A DNA stretch of 64,000 nt from Stenotrophomonas maltophilia (lineage in GTDB: Bacteria > Pseudomonadota > Gammaproteobacteria > Xanthomonadales > Xanthomonadaceae), in NCBI RefSeq assembly GCF_039555535.1, contig NZ_CP154630.1, positions 2,431,001 to 2,495,000 of the forward strand. Reading direction: 5' to 3'. How positions within the stretch are numbered: the stretch's first letter is position 1; the number at the start of each line of letters is the position of its first letter. The notes under the pieces are model-generated. The model searched no databases, had not been told where the DNA came from, and was given only the letters and a program-made list of their open reading frames with translations. Below, piece after piece: positions 52,167 to 62,343 of the stretch. The position numbers and the translations under genes were made by a program.

Positions 52167-54923
52167 ATGCCGCGAGATGATCACTACGCGATCGTGCTGA
52201 CAATTAACCGTTATCCCGGCCTGAGTGACCTCCATGGACCTGAGAACGATGGCGAAGAGTTCCGGCAATGGCTCCTCGATCCGGAGTACGGCGACCTGGA
52301 CACCCGACGTATCCAAGTCATACGGTCGCAGGATTATGGCGTGGCAGCGACCCCGGACGACGCAAACCCGACCGAGAAGGAGCTCAAGAAGGCGCTTAAT
52401 CTATGGCTGCGCACCCCGAACGGATGGCATGACCGCATTGGACAGCGCTTGTATCTGTTCTTCGCCGGACACGGGTTCACAGCCGGTTCGGCGATTCACG
52501 ACCCGGCACTATTCTCGGCCGTCGCGCAAAACGGCGACACGGCGCATATCGCCGTCCTGCGTTATGCGTCGAAAATCGCCAACGCGGGTTTCTTTGATGA
52601 AATCATCCTGGTAACGGACTGCTGCCAGGACGTACTCAAGGCGAGCCAGGTGCTCGAGCCGACTTGGACCCCGCCGGACCGGCAACGAACGGCACACGTC
52701 CGATTGTTCCAGGCGTATGGAGCGCCGCGGGGACGTCAGTCCTTTGAGCGCAACATTGGCCCGGCCGGGCAGTCTCGCGGCCTGTTCACTAGCGTCCTAC
52801 TGGACGCGCTGCGCAGCGCACCGCCTGACGCCGACGGATGGGTGACGGATCGCGCCGTCGCGGACTACTTCCAGGTGCTATGGGCCGATCGCTACGAACA
52901 GGAAACCGGATACACGCCACCACTGACTCCCGCAACGAAGCGGATTCGAATATATCAGCGCCCGGCGTCGGCGCCAGCTTCCGCGCTCCCACGCCGGGTT
53001 GCCGTCGACCTGAGCCGCATCATTGCTAAATTCGCGGCCATCGACCGGCAACCGGATCCTGACATCTCACCTTACCCACCCGCGCCGCCCACCGACATGA
53101 CGCCAAATGGGCAGCTACGCAGTAGCCAGCTTCGCCAGCTCGAGCATCCCATCGTGGAGCTGACCCCGGGTCTGCATCTCGTCGTTACACCAGGGAATCT
53201 ACCCGACGTCGCCTTCGAGGTTCCCTACCCGGTGCTGCCAGCTGCAGGCAACACCCCTCCCGTTGCTGCACCTATCGACATGCCCGCTTTGCGAACCGAC
53301 GAGGTTGCAGCGCAGCCGGTGGTGTTGAGGACGGACAATCCCAACGCGCAGATCACGGTGCTCGATGCTAGCTACGCTCGTGTCAGCATCGGTACGGGAG
53401 TGGTCTCGCTGTCCTTAGCTCCGGGACTCTACAAAGCCCTGGTGCACGTCGGGGCCGAATCGGCGCAATCGCTGTTCGTTGTTGCGGATGCGCCCCTCGA
53501 CCAGCGGTTGCCCGGGCCCGAATTTTCCGCGGCTGCGCCCGTCATCGGCACGTCAACCACGCACCAAAATCAGTCCCTTCATGCCGCTGAATACTCGATG
53601 ATTCCGACGGAGCCAAGCCGCGATCTCAGCGAAATCGGTGAGGTCTTTGTCTTCGCGCGCGACTCCAGTTTCAGTCCCGACGGCTCTCTAAACCCCGCGC
53701 CACCGTGGCGGCAGTGGCACCTCAGTTCCCTTGTAGGGGCAACCTTGGAGGAGCGCCTCATCCACAGTGGTACGGACGACAGGCTCGGCTACGCCTACCT
53801 CAAATTAGCAGCAACAGCTGGCAGCCTCGCACTGCGAACGGCCAGCCCTTGGGACGAGTCGAATGAAGACGGACTGGTCGTCCCGGTGATTAAGGGGTGG
53901 CGTACCGAGATCTACCTTGACTGTACCTCAGCTCCGCCAACCCCTCCGATGGTGGACACTCAGGGCGCACGAATGCTCGACTTGGCGACTGCCTCCATCC
54001 ATCTGGTCCGGATGGGAAGTGCGTCACTGCTGTTCGATCCGATCGGGCTTGCGACGGAGGCGGCGCGAGCGCAGCTTACAGTCGGCCGGGAGGTGGCGGT
54101 GCCATCAACCGAGCAAGCAATGGCCAGCCCGATGTGGGCCTTGTACGCGGCCCTCGCTGCCTTCCAGCGGGGCGGGCAGCACATCGATACCGTTGGACAA
54201 TGCGTTGCAGCCGTTCCTAAGGAAATCAGGGAGGGTCTATCCGATTTTGCGGTGCTCGCGCAATGGCTAGGCCTATCGAACGTGGCCCATCCGCTCCGTA
54301 ACCCACCCGCGCTGGCGGCCTCATGGAGCCTTGCCTCAAAGCTGGAGGCGCGAGGCGGACTGGCCTCCGAACTGTTCGAGGAGATCGGCCAATGGCGGTC
54401 CGGTGGGAGTCTATGGACTCTCTGGCAGCGTTCAGTTGATGACCGCTGGTTGTTGCGAAATCGGCTTTCTGACCAGGCTATGGGCACTCTGAAGGGTAAT
54501 GCACAGGGGATTGACGACGCGGCAACCCCGCAAGTGCTCGCCCCCGCCTGGTCACTGGACACCTGGGTTCCGGTCGAAGACGGCCTGAGGTGTCCTAATC
54601 CCACCCATAGCCCCTTCCAGCAAGCACTCCGTCGGCGTCTTCTGGATGCGCTGGCTGAGCGCCACACCGATGCCGACAGCGGCGCCTTCACCACTGTGTC
54701 GCTGCCACCCGAGTCCGATGTCTTCGCCTTGGCAGCGGAGCTCATGCTGTCGCCGATATACGCCATGGCCGCCTATAGCAAGCTGTATGCGGAAGCCCGC
54801 CGCCAATCCGACCTGGGCCCTCTCATCGAGTGGGTAACGGTGAACGGAGATGAACCCGACCCAGACTCGACAGCCACCAAGTCGAAGCGCAGCACTCACC
54901 TGCAATCAATGGACGACTACTGA
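52167..54923 (+). CDS. Caspase-family (peptidase C14) protein, 918 aa
   Basis: Residues about 5-260 form a caspase-like domain: YAIVLTINRYPGLSDLHGPE, the catalytic His102 in LYLFFAGHGFT and the Cys pair 152-153 in ILVTDCCQDV (Cys153 is the likely nucleophile). The remaining 650 residues have a Pro-rich linker (about 290-330), beta-rich segments and a helical C terminus, and resemble nothing I know; they may sense a signal. The ATG at 52167 has GGGAGAG eight bases upstream and is preferred to the GTG at 52140. It is linked to the hydrolase gene, which may be its substrate or partner. Confidence 0.75.
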   Translation: MPRDDHYAIVLTINRYPGLSDLHGPENDGEEFRQWLLDPEYGDLDTRRIQVIRSQDYGVAATPDDANPTEKELKKALNLWLRTPNGWHDRIGQRLYLFFAGHGFTAGSAIHDPALFSAVAQNGDTAHIAVLRYASKIANAGFFDEIILVTDCCQDVLKASQVLEPTWTPPDRQRTAHVRLFQAYGAPRGRQSFERNIGPAGQSRGLFTSVLLDALRSAPPDADGWVTDRAVADYFQVLWADRYEQETGYTPPLTPATKRIRIYQRPASAPASALPRRVAVDLSRIIAKFAAIDRQPDPDISPYPPAPPTDMTPNGQLRSSQLRQLEHPIVELTPGLHLVVTPGNLPDVAFEVPYPVLPAAGNTPPVAAPIDMPALRTDEVAAQPVVLRTDNPNAQITVLDASYARVSIGTGVVSLSLAPGLYKALVHVGAESAQSLFVVADAPLDQRLPGPEFSAAAPVIGTSTTHQNQSLHAAEYSMIPTEPSRDLSEIGEVFVFARDSSFSPDGSLNPAPPWRQWHLSSLVGATLEERLIHSGTDDRLGYAYLKLAATAGSLALRTASPWDESNEDGLVVPVIKGWRTEIYLDCTSAPPTPPMVDTQGARMLDLATASIHLVRMGSASLLFDPIGLATEAARAQLTVGREVAVPSTEQAMASPMWALYAALAAFQRGGQHIDTVGQCVAAVPKEIREGLSDFAVLAQWLGLSNVAHPLRNPPALAASWSLASKLEARGGLASELFEEIGQWRSGGSLWTLWQRSVDDRWLLRNRLSDQAMGTLKGNAQGIDDAATPQVLAPAWSLDTWVPVEDGLRCPNPTHSPFQQALRRRLLDALAERHTDADSGAFTTVSLPPESDVFALAAELMLSPIYAMAAYSKLYAEARRQSDLGPLIEWVTVNGDEPDPDSTATKSKRSTHLQSMDDY

Positions 54924-55196
54924 GAGGCGAATCGTAAGCGCGGCCTTCACGCGAACCCCATCCAAGTATTCTTAGCGGTGTCTAGGCAAAGTTGTCCCAA
55001 GTCACTGCCGACCTGCGTTGCCAGCCCGAAGCGGTTATAGGTCAAGAATCTAGATGAGGTGCGACGCCCGGCCTACAGGATGACATCCTCCCGCGTGTTA
55101 GGCGGCTCTCAAGTAGCGCCATTTCTTGGTGGTCCTTGTGCCTTCGCTGTGGCAGTTTGCGATTCGGACCTCACACTACTCACATAGAATGCTGAA

Positions 55197-55682
55197 ATGC
55201 CGGTAAGCGCCAATCTCGCCTACGACCTTCTCAAGACCGTGAGCAAACTGGAATTCCAGCTCCGACGGCACGGGGACTTCTTCCGGAAAGACCGGACGGG
55301 GCAACCGACGTCCGACGTGGCTTGGCGCAAGGTGCAAGAGCGCGTCCGAAAGTTGGGCGACGATTTCGCGTCAGAGGTTCCTGAGTCGGCGCGTGCGCGC
55401 CTTCTCTGTCAACGCGATGAGCGCCCCATGAAGCAGATGATTATTGAAGAGAACGGGAACTTGGTGGCCCGCTTTTGCCCCTGCCCATTGGATGCCGAAT
55501 CGGATGCGGTCGCGCTGGTGGAAGCCATGCGGCAAGTCCGCAACAACCTCTTCCATGGTGGCAAAGAAGATTCGGAAGTGGATCCGTACGAAGAAGACAA
55601 CGATTGGGTCTACGCCGCGACGCAGGTTGCGATTGCTCTCCAGCATGCGTTGTCTAACGGACGGCTCGACAATCGCGAATGA
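55197..55682 (+). CDS. Small HEPN-like protein with R-X4-H motif
   Basis: 161 residues, helical, with Arg115-N-N-L-F-His120 (RNNLFHGGKE) after the helix VALVEAMRQV. R-X4-6-H in this setting is the catalytic motif of HEPN ribonucleases found in toxin-antitoxin, abortive infection and CRISPR effectors. No obvious antitoxin neighbour. It follows the caspase gene after 273 bases with no recognised element in between, so it may be separate or a third component. Confidence 0.55.
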   Translation: MPVSANLAYDLLKTVSKLEFQLRRHGDFFRKDRTGQPTSDVAWRKVQERVRKLGDDFASEVPESARARLLCQRDERPMKQMIIEENGNLVARFCPCPLDAESDAVALVEAMRQVRNNLFHGGKEDSEVDPYEEDNDWVYAATQVAIALQHALSNGRLDNRE

Positions 55683-55826
55683 AACCACCTCACGAAACTC
55701 TCGGGACGGCCCTAGGCCGTTGACGAGCGTGCAGCAAGGGGCGACGCGGCGATTGGCATAGCGCTAGCTAAGGCGAGGGGTGCCGACTAAACGCAGCATT
55801 GGCCGGGGGCATTCATGGTAGGTCGG

Positions 55827-56444
55827 TCACATCAGATCCGTAATTCTGAGATCATCTGGGTCCGATCTTCTGAACCAGGCACGCTTGCGCGCCAAAGGCC
55901 GATGCTCGAATGATCGCGCACCTCGTCGAACTATCTCTCGCCCAAGGAGCTCAATAGCTGACTGCTTCCATGATCCTCTGGATGTAGTGACTAGTACGAC
56001 CTTTTTCCCAGGGAACATGTTGCTCCTAACAAACTCCCAAGCCGGCGGCGCTGGGCAACCACGCCAGATGGGTGTTCCCAAATAGATAGCGTCATAGGGA
56101 GCTAGATCCATCCACGCGGGATTTATCCACGCGTCATCAAGACCCCCATCAGCCATAGCATTCACCCACCCGGCCAAGCCCAATGAGTAGTCAAATGCTT
56201 CGACAGCACGCAGATCGGCGTGTAACTGGTTCGCCAGATAACTAGAGGCTAAGGCGGTGTGCCCAGAGCGAGAGTAGTAGACCACCAGGGCATCGGGTAA
56301 AGGAGATCTCGATGGGGCCGGCGCCTTTAGCTTCTGAAGTTTCTCCAGCCTTCGTCGCGCTGCCCACACGACACAGCAATCAATCACCTTGATCCCAGCG
56401 GCAAGCGCGACGATGACTACGACGAGCTTGGTGATTAGCATCAT
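55827..56444 (-). CDS. Membrane-anchored flavodoxin-like protein
   Basis: 205 residues. An N-terminal membrane helix (about 3-30) precedes a flavodoxin fold with the FMN phosphate loop in VVYYSRSGHTALASSYLA and the second loop region DAIYLGTPIWRG. It probably binds FMN and carries electrons at the inner face of the membrane. It stands alone, 105 bases from the LpxR-like gene, and its partner is unknown. Confidence 0.7.
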   Translation of the reverse strand: MMLITKLVVVIVALAAGIKVIDCCVVWAARRRLEKLQKLKAPAPSRSPLPDALVVYYSRSGHTALASSYLANQLHADLRAVEAFDYSLGLAGWVNAMADGGLDDAWINPAWMDLAPYDAIYLGTPIWRGCPAPPAWEFVRSNMFPGKKVVLVTTSRGSWKQSAIELLGREIVRRGARSFEHRPLARKRAWFRRSDPDDLRITDLM

Positions 56445-56549
56445 TCAGTACTCTCCATCATGCACTCCCGCGTTACTTCTGTAGTCGCTCTGCGAGGTAC
56501 TGCACTCAAGGACATTGCATGGTCGAACACCCGCGATCGTCGCCACCTA

Positions 56550-57623
56550 CTATAGCGAGCGGCTAATAGTGAAGCTTCCGAACACCGGCGACTGGCGCTG
56601 GCCATAGAACTCCCGGGTGCTGTGGTAACGCGCCATTGCGAATCTCCAGCGCCCGCGCATCACCGCGATGCCGTAGCCGCCTTGGGCGACCACGTGGCGC
56701 TTGTCCACGCTGTGGCTGTTGCGGAAGGTATTGCCGTCCAGAGTGATGTCGCGGATTACCCATGCCGCGTCGGTGGTCGCAAACAAGTGCCAGGACCAGC
56801 CGCTGAGGCGGCCACCACGGGTCGGCGCGGTGTTCTCGCCGGCCGGGCGCAGCGGCGTGCTGCCGAAGTCGTCGGGCAGCTTCCAGCCGAAGCGCACTTC
56901 GCCACCGGCGTTGGCCTTGGTTTCCAGGTTGCCGATCGCACCGCCATAGTGACTGATCGCATCCCAGCCCCAGCCGCCGGCATTGACACTGGCATCGGCC
57001 GGCCAGCGGCGCATGCGCTCGTGGGTCAGCATGAACACCGGCTCGTTGTGCAGCTGGTTGTCCCAACCCTTGAACTTCTCGTCCCCTAGCGCGTCGTGCA
57101 CGGCGTTCTGCACCTGCCTGCCCTGGGCCCAGGGCCCGACCACGCCCACGGCCAGCTGGGTGGTCTGCAGGCGGTCGCCGCTGCGTGCGTTGAAGCCGAA
57201 GCTGGCCAGCAGCACGCCGGCATACGGCCGGTCATCCTCGATCAGGTCGCGGCGGGTCGGGTCGGTGGGGGTGAAGATGGCCTGGCCGATGCTGAAGATC
57301 ATGTTCTGCTGCTCGAACCTGCCGGGGTGCAGGCCTTCCAGGTACTGGTTCACCCAGCGCGCCATGCGCGGCAGGCACGGGTCGGCGGTGTAGTCGACCA
57401 GGTTCGGCGAGACCAGGGTCAGCTGCGCGCCGTTGGTATAGCCCTGGTCTTGGTGGCGGCCACCGAACAGGTCGTTGTCGACGCGGAAGCTGATCTGCGG
57501 CGGGTGATCGCGCATCGCGTCCGGGCCACATTGTTCGGCCGCCTGGGCCACCGGGGCTCGGGCAGCGGCCAGGAACACGAGTGCCGCCATCACAGACAAC
57601 CGACTAAGCGCCAGTCTTTTCAT
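56550..57623 (-). CDS. LpxR-like outer-membrane protein (DUF2219, lipid A deacylase family)
   Basis: 357 residues with a signal peptide (cut near AQAAEQ). The mature N terminus has the DUF2219 signature SFRVDNDLFGG with the Asn-Asp pair and DQGYTNGAQLTL with the conserved Thr. The rest is a beta barrel ending in FGSFTISRSL. LpxR removes the 3-prime acyloxyacyl group from lipid A in Salmonella; many members of the family are untested. Activity here is plausible but not shown. Confidence 0.8.
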   Translation of the reverse strand: MKRLALSRLSVMAALVFLAAARAPVAQAAEQCGPDAMRDHPPQISFRVDNDLFGGRHQDQGYTNGAQLTLVSPNLVDYTADPCLPRMARWVNQYLEGLHPGRFEQQNMIFSIGQAIFTPTDPTRRDLIEDDRPYAGVLLASFGFNARSGDRLQTTQLAVGVVGPWAQGRQVQNAVHDALGDEKFKGWDNQLHNEPVFMLTHERMRRWPADASVNAGGWGWDAISHYGGAIGNLETKANAGGEVRFGWKLPDDFGSTPLRPAGENTAPTRGGRLSGWSWHLFATTDAAWVIRDITLDGNTFRNSHSVDKRHVVAQGGYGIAVMRGRWRFAMARYHSTREFYGQRQSPVFGSFTISRSL

Positions 57624-58133
57624 GGGCTTGCTGCCATTTGACTCAATGTGAGGTTCAATTGAAGATCTAATGCGCTGTCGCAGTAGACCCGGAGGAAGGG
57701 GTTTGAGCCATACACCAGGCCATCAGCCGGCCGCACGCCAATTGCTTTCAAAGGCGGCGCATCCCTGCAGCAGTATCTAGCGCTCTTGGGCTCGCCAAGA
57801 CGTTCGCCTGAGCAAGAGATCGTCCAGGCCCTCCCCTAGTGCCGCAACAGCCGGCGCCCCAGGTACTGACCTAGACTGAAGGGCACGTCACCTCGCTGCG
57901 AAGCAACGTCAGCCGCTCAAGATGGACGTTTCAGAATCACAGTCAGTTTGTTGATCTCTGACTGAGAGAATGGCCACCCCGCCAGCAACTCCGCATCATG
58001 TGAGGTGGGGCATATGCGCTCAGCGGGCTCGCCAGATGCGTCCAGGAATGACTCCGGTCGCAGCGAGTTTTGTGGAAGGCTCCCAATCGCAGGGCTAGCC
58101 TCCGTGCTGAGCACGGAGGCACCACCGCACTAG
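57624..58133. other. 510-base gap without a convincing gene
   Basis: The minus strand holds one open frame of 65 codons (57917-58114, ending LTVILKRPS) with no recognisable similarity. A perfect 11-bp hairpin with a one-base loop (58098-58120, GCCTCCGTGCT arms) just after the transporter stop is terminator-like. Nothing else is seen. Confidence 0.5.
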
Positions 58134-58877
58134 CTACTTACGCCGACCTATCCACGCCGAAATGGAGCTACGAAGCAATCTAATGGCCCAGACTGCGACA
58201 ACCGACGCTCCGATGAGGCCTGTGACTGAGTCCAGCCACGTCACGTCCCAGATCATCCCCACGACAAGTGCAGTAATTGCGAGTGCCGTTACAGCGGTGT
58301 CCGTAGCGACGTGAAGATAGGCCGCACGAAGATTGGGACTCCTGCGCGCATCGGCCCCCTTCTCGTCAGCATGGCGCTCATGCGGAACGTGGCAGTGATC
58401 AACCGCAGCACCTTCGCGATGGTAGGCAGAATGTAGCCACCGCGCTGAGAATATATTTGTAATCAAACCCGCAACGGCGATGGCAAGCGCTTCTGAGTAC
58501 TGAACAGCCTCTGGCGCATGGAGACGCTCCGTCGATTCATAGGCCATCGAAGCGGCAATCCAAAGCATGATCATCGCGCTTACGCTCGCCGCGATGAGCT
58601 CAACCGCTAGCACCCGAGCCGCGCGCTCTGGGCGGCTCTGATTCCGCTCAGCGTACCAAGCGATAGAAAGTGCGAACAGGAGTACCAGCACGTGAGAGCT
58701 CATGTGCCAGCCATCTGCGAGAAGAGCCATCGAGTTGAAGGCCCATCCTCCAGCAATTTCGACGGACATCATGACCGCAGTGAGAGTCGCGGCCTTCGTA
58801 ATTGCCCGTGCGTTGCCGGTGCTCTGTACGCCCTGCAGAGTCCGCTCGTGCATTGCGTTGGGGGGAAGCAAGGACAT
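58134..58877 (-). CDS. Cation diffusion facilitator (DmeF-like), short form
   Basis: 247 residues with six membrane segments and the transport sites LADGWHMSSH (second helix) and HVATDTA (fifth helix). A His/Asp-rich loop (DHCHVPHERHADEK) lies between helices 4 and 5. The family exports divalent cations such as Co, Ni or Zn. The protein stops shortly after helix 6 (SSISAWIGRRK) and lacks the cytoplasmic C-terminal domain of about 70-80 residues found in most CDFs, so it may be a natural short form or a truncated gene. Confidence 0.8.
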   Translation of the reverse strand: MSLLPPNAMHERTLQGVQSTGNARAITKAATLTAVMMSVEIAGGWAFNSMALLADGWHMSSHVLVLLFALSIAWYAERNQSRPERAARVLAVELIAASVSAMIMLWIAASMAYESTERLHAPEAVQYSEALAIAVAGLITNIFSARWLHSAYHREGAAVDHCHVPHERHADEKGADARRSPNLRAAYLHVATDTAVTALAITALVVGMIWDVTWLDSVTGLIGASVVAVWAIRLLRSSISAWIGRRK

Positions 58878-58938
58878 GGTCGAAGACTCCAGGCTCTGAG
58901 CGAAAATGTATACGCCGGTGGCGTACTGTCAGGAAGTA

Positions 58939-58962
58939 CCGCCCCTTGCATGCAAGGGGCGG
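58939..58962. terminator. 24-bp perfect palindrome between gfa and the transporter
   Basis: CCGCCCCTTGCA followed by its exact complement, 12 bases after the gfa stop. It would form a strong GC stem on either strand. No T run follows, so it is terminator-like only. Confidence 0.5.
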
Positions 58963-58974
58963 CATTTACACTGC

Positions 58975-59550
58975 TTAGGAGAGAACGCCGCTGAGTCGTG
59001 CAGCATGCGCGGACAGCGCATCCATGAGCGGCGGGTTCAACACGTCGTACGGCTCCAGGGACAGAGCCTTCAGGCGGCTACGGACGCCGTCCATCTGTTC
59101 CGGCCTTGCGCCGCCGCCTTCGATGATCGAAGACACGAATGCGGCGAAGCGCGGTTCTTCCCAGCCCTTCTGTTCGGACAGTTCAACGTGAATGAAGTCC
59201 AGGCCGTAGAAGGCATGGGACTTGTTCTCGATGCGGCCAAACATGTGGACACCGCAGTCCTTGCACGCGTGGCGCTGGATGGTCGCAGCCGGATCGACAA
59301 TCGCCAGCTTGTCGGCATTCGCCGTGATCGAAACGGTATCGCGGGGAACGACACCGACCACGGAGAAGATGGCGCCTTCCGGCTTCCAGCACTTGGTGCA
59401 ACCACAGGCATGGTTGTGGGCCACATTGCTTGCGACGGAGATCTCAACCGGCTTGTCAGAGCACAGGCACTTCAGCGTGCCGCCCTTGAAGCCGGCGGTT
59501 CCGGCAACGACGCCGGAATCGACCGAGGGATGGATAGTTTGGTGTTGCAT
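58975..59550 (-). CDS. gfa: S-(hydroxymethyl)glutathione synthase (Gfa)
   Basis: 191 residues. The zinc ligands of the glutathione-dependent formaldehyde-activating family are present: CLCSD, the [12 protein letters not shown] segment, and [10 protein letters not shown]. It speeds the joining of formaldehyde with glutathione, the step before the dehydrogenase encoded just upstream. AGGAG precedes the ATG. It lies 56 bases after adhC on the same strand, so the two form a formaldehyde-removal operon. Confidence 0.92.
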   Translation of the reverse strand: MQHQTIHPSVDSGVVAGTAGFKGGTLKCLCSDKPVEISVASNVAHNHACGCTKCWKPEGAIFSVVGVVPRDTVSITANADKLAIVDPAATIQRHACKDCGVHMFGRIENKSHAFYGLDFIHVELSEQKGWEEPRFAAFVSSIIEGGGARPEQMDGVRSRLKALSLEPYDVLNPPLMDALSAHAARLSGVLS

Positions 59551-59606
59551 GGACTTAAACTCCTATTGTTGGAAGTGCAGCACCGGTTGCCCGGTGCTGC
59601 GGTGCA

Positions 59607-60854
<1,248 letters not shown>

Positions 60855-60981
60855 CTAGTTGGCGAGCTGTTGGGACCAAGTATTGGACTTCGATGGATTG
60901 CTGTATATGGAACAGATTGGATTTCATAATTCCTTGCGTTGGAATTGTTGACTCGCAGCTCCGCCCCTCAGCTCGCCCGCA

Positions 60982-62271
60982 TCAATGCAACTTGAGGCGA
61001 GGCTCCGTACTCCGTCCCAATGCGTCTGCCAGCATGCGCGCAACCACCCGGCGTGTACCGAACAGGCTCCTCTGGTGCATGCGATACAGTGAGATGTAGA
61101 ACATCCTGGCCAGCCAGCCCTCGACCTTGAATGACCCCATGAGGTTACCCATCAGCGTGCCAACGGCGCCCTCCCTCGACAGGGACACCAGCGATCCATA
61201 GTCTCGATAGGTGAAGCTGGGCAGCGGGCGTCCCTCGATACGGCGGGTAATCGCCTGCGCAAGGAAGTGAGCCTGCTGATGAGCGGCCTGTGCCCTGGGG
61301 GGAACGTTTGTACCGCTGTGTCCATTCGGGCAGGCTGCACAATCCCCGAATGCGAAGATGTTCGGATCCTGCGTTGTCTGCAGCGTTTCAGATACCTCGA
61401 GCTGGTTGATGCGATTGGTCTTTAGGTTCCCGAGGGATGCAAGGAAGACGGGAGCACGGATGCCCGCCGCCCATACCTTCAGCCTCGCAGCAACCTTGAT
61501 GCCATTGGCGAGTTGCAGGCCCTCTTCATCCACTAGGGTCACAGCCGAGCCACACATGACACGAACGCCTTCATGTACAAGTCGCTCGGCGACCGGCAGG
61601 CTCACGCGCTCTGGCAGAGCTGGCAGCACTCGCGGACCAGCCTCGATAAGCGTGATTTTCAGATTCTCGGGAGAGATCTTGTCCAGCCCATAAGCGCTAA
61701 ATTGCCTTGCAGCATCACGCAGCTCGGCCGCCAGCTCGACACCGGTGGCGCCGGCGCCGACGATCGCAACCTCCAGTGTTTCTGACTTGCCGCGCGCTTG
61801 CGCGCCCATGTACTCGCTCAGCAGCCGCTTCTGGAAAGCAATGGCGGCATCGGGATCGTCCAGGAACAGGCAATGATCCGCTGCACCGGGAGTTCCAAAG
61901 TCGTTCGTTCCGCTACCCACGCTGATCACCAGGGTGTCGTAGGAGATCGAGCGACGGGGCGCAATAACGTTGCCCTCCTCATCGTACAGTGGGGCAAGCT
62001 CGATCTTTCTGGACTTCTGATCCAAACCCGTCATCCGCCCCAACTGAAACTGGAAGTGATTCCAGCTAGCCTGGGCGAGATAGTTGAGCTCACTTTCTGC
62101 GGCATCCAACGCGCCTGAGGCAACCTCGTGAAGAAGTGGCTTCCACAGATGCGTCATCCGAGCATCGACAAGAGTGACTTTTGCTCGCCCTGAGCGCCCG
62201 AGCTTCCGGCCCAGCTGCGTAGCCAGCTCCAGCCCTCCGGCCCCACCACCAACAATGACAATACGATGCAT
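60982..62271 (-). CDS. ndh: Type II NADH:quinone oxidoreductase (NDH-2)
   Basis: 429 residues. N-terminal FAD site IVIVGGGAGGLELATQLG, second NAD(P)H site VAIVGAGATGVELAAEL and the NDH-2 segment FAFGDCAACP. The C-terminal amphipathic end (LARMFYISLYRMHQRSLFG) is the membrane-binding part. It passes electrons from NADH to quinone without pumping protons. The ATG at 62271 is preferred because the protein then begins MHRIVIVGGG; a start at 62316 would add an untypical tail. Confidence 0.9.
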   Translation of the reverse strand: MHRIVIVGGGAGGLELATQLGRKLGRSGRAKVTLVDARMTHLWKPLLHEVASGALDAAESELNYLAQASWNHFQFQLGRMTGLDQKSRKIELAPLYDEEGNVIAPRRSISYDTLVISVGSGTNDFGTPGAADHCLFLDDPDAAIAFQKRLLSEYMGAQARGKSETLEVAIVGAGATGVELAAELRDAARQFSAYGLDKISPENLKITLIEAGPRVLPALPERVSLPVAERLVHEGVRVMCGSAVTLVDEEGLQLANGIKVAARLKVWAAGIRAPVFLASLGNLKTNRINQLEVSETLQTTQDPNIFAFGDCAACPNGHSGTNVPPRAQAAHQQAHFLAQAITRRIEGRPLPSFTYRDYGSLVSLSREGAVGTLMGNLMGSFKVEGWLARMFYISLYRMHQRSLFGTRRVVARMLADALGRSTEPRLKLH

Positions 62272-62343
62272 TTTGATTCCCCAGGTATTTGAGTTGCCAG
62301 CGACGCCCACGAGCACTTCATGGCCCAGGCATCTAGACGTTGG

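Noticed and set aside
50544..54923. Caspase pair as a type III CRISPR-linked Craspase or a gasdermin system
   Set aside because: No cas genes or CRISPR array, no TPR-CHAT features, and the partner has an alpha/beta-hydrolase elbow rather than a gasdermin fold.
57917..58114. 65-codon frame after the CDF transporter as its missing C-terminal domain
   Set aside because: Its translation does not look like the CDF cytoplasmic domain and it starts inside a perfect hairpin.
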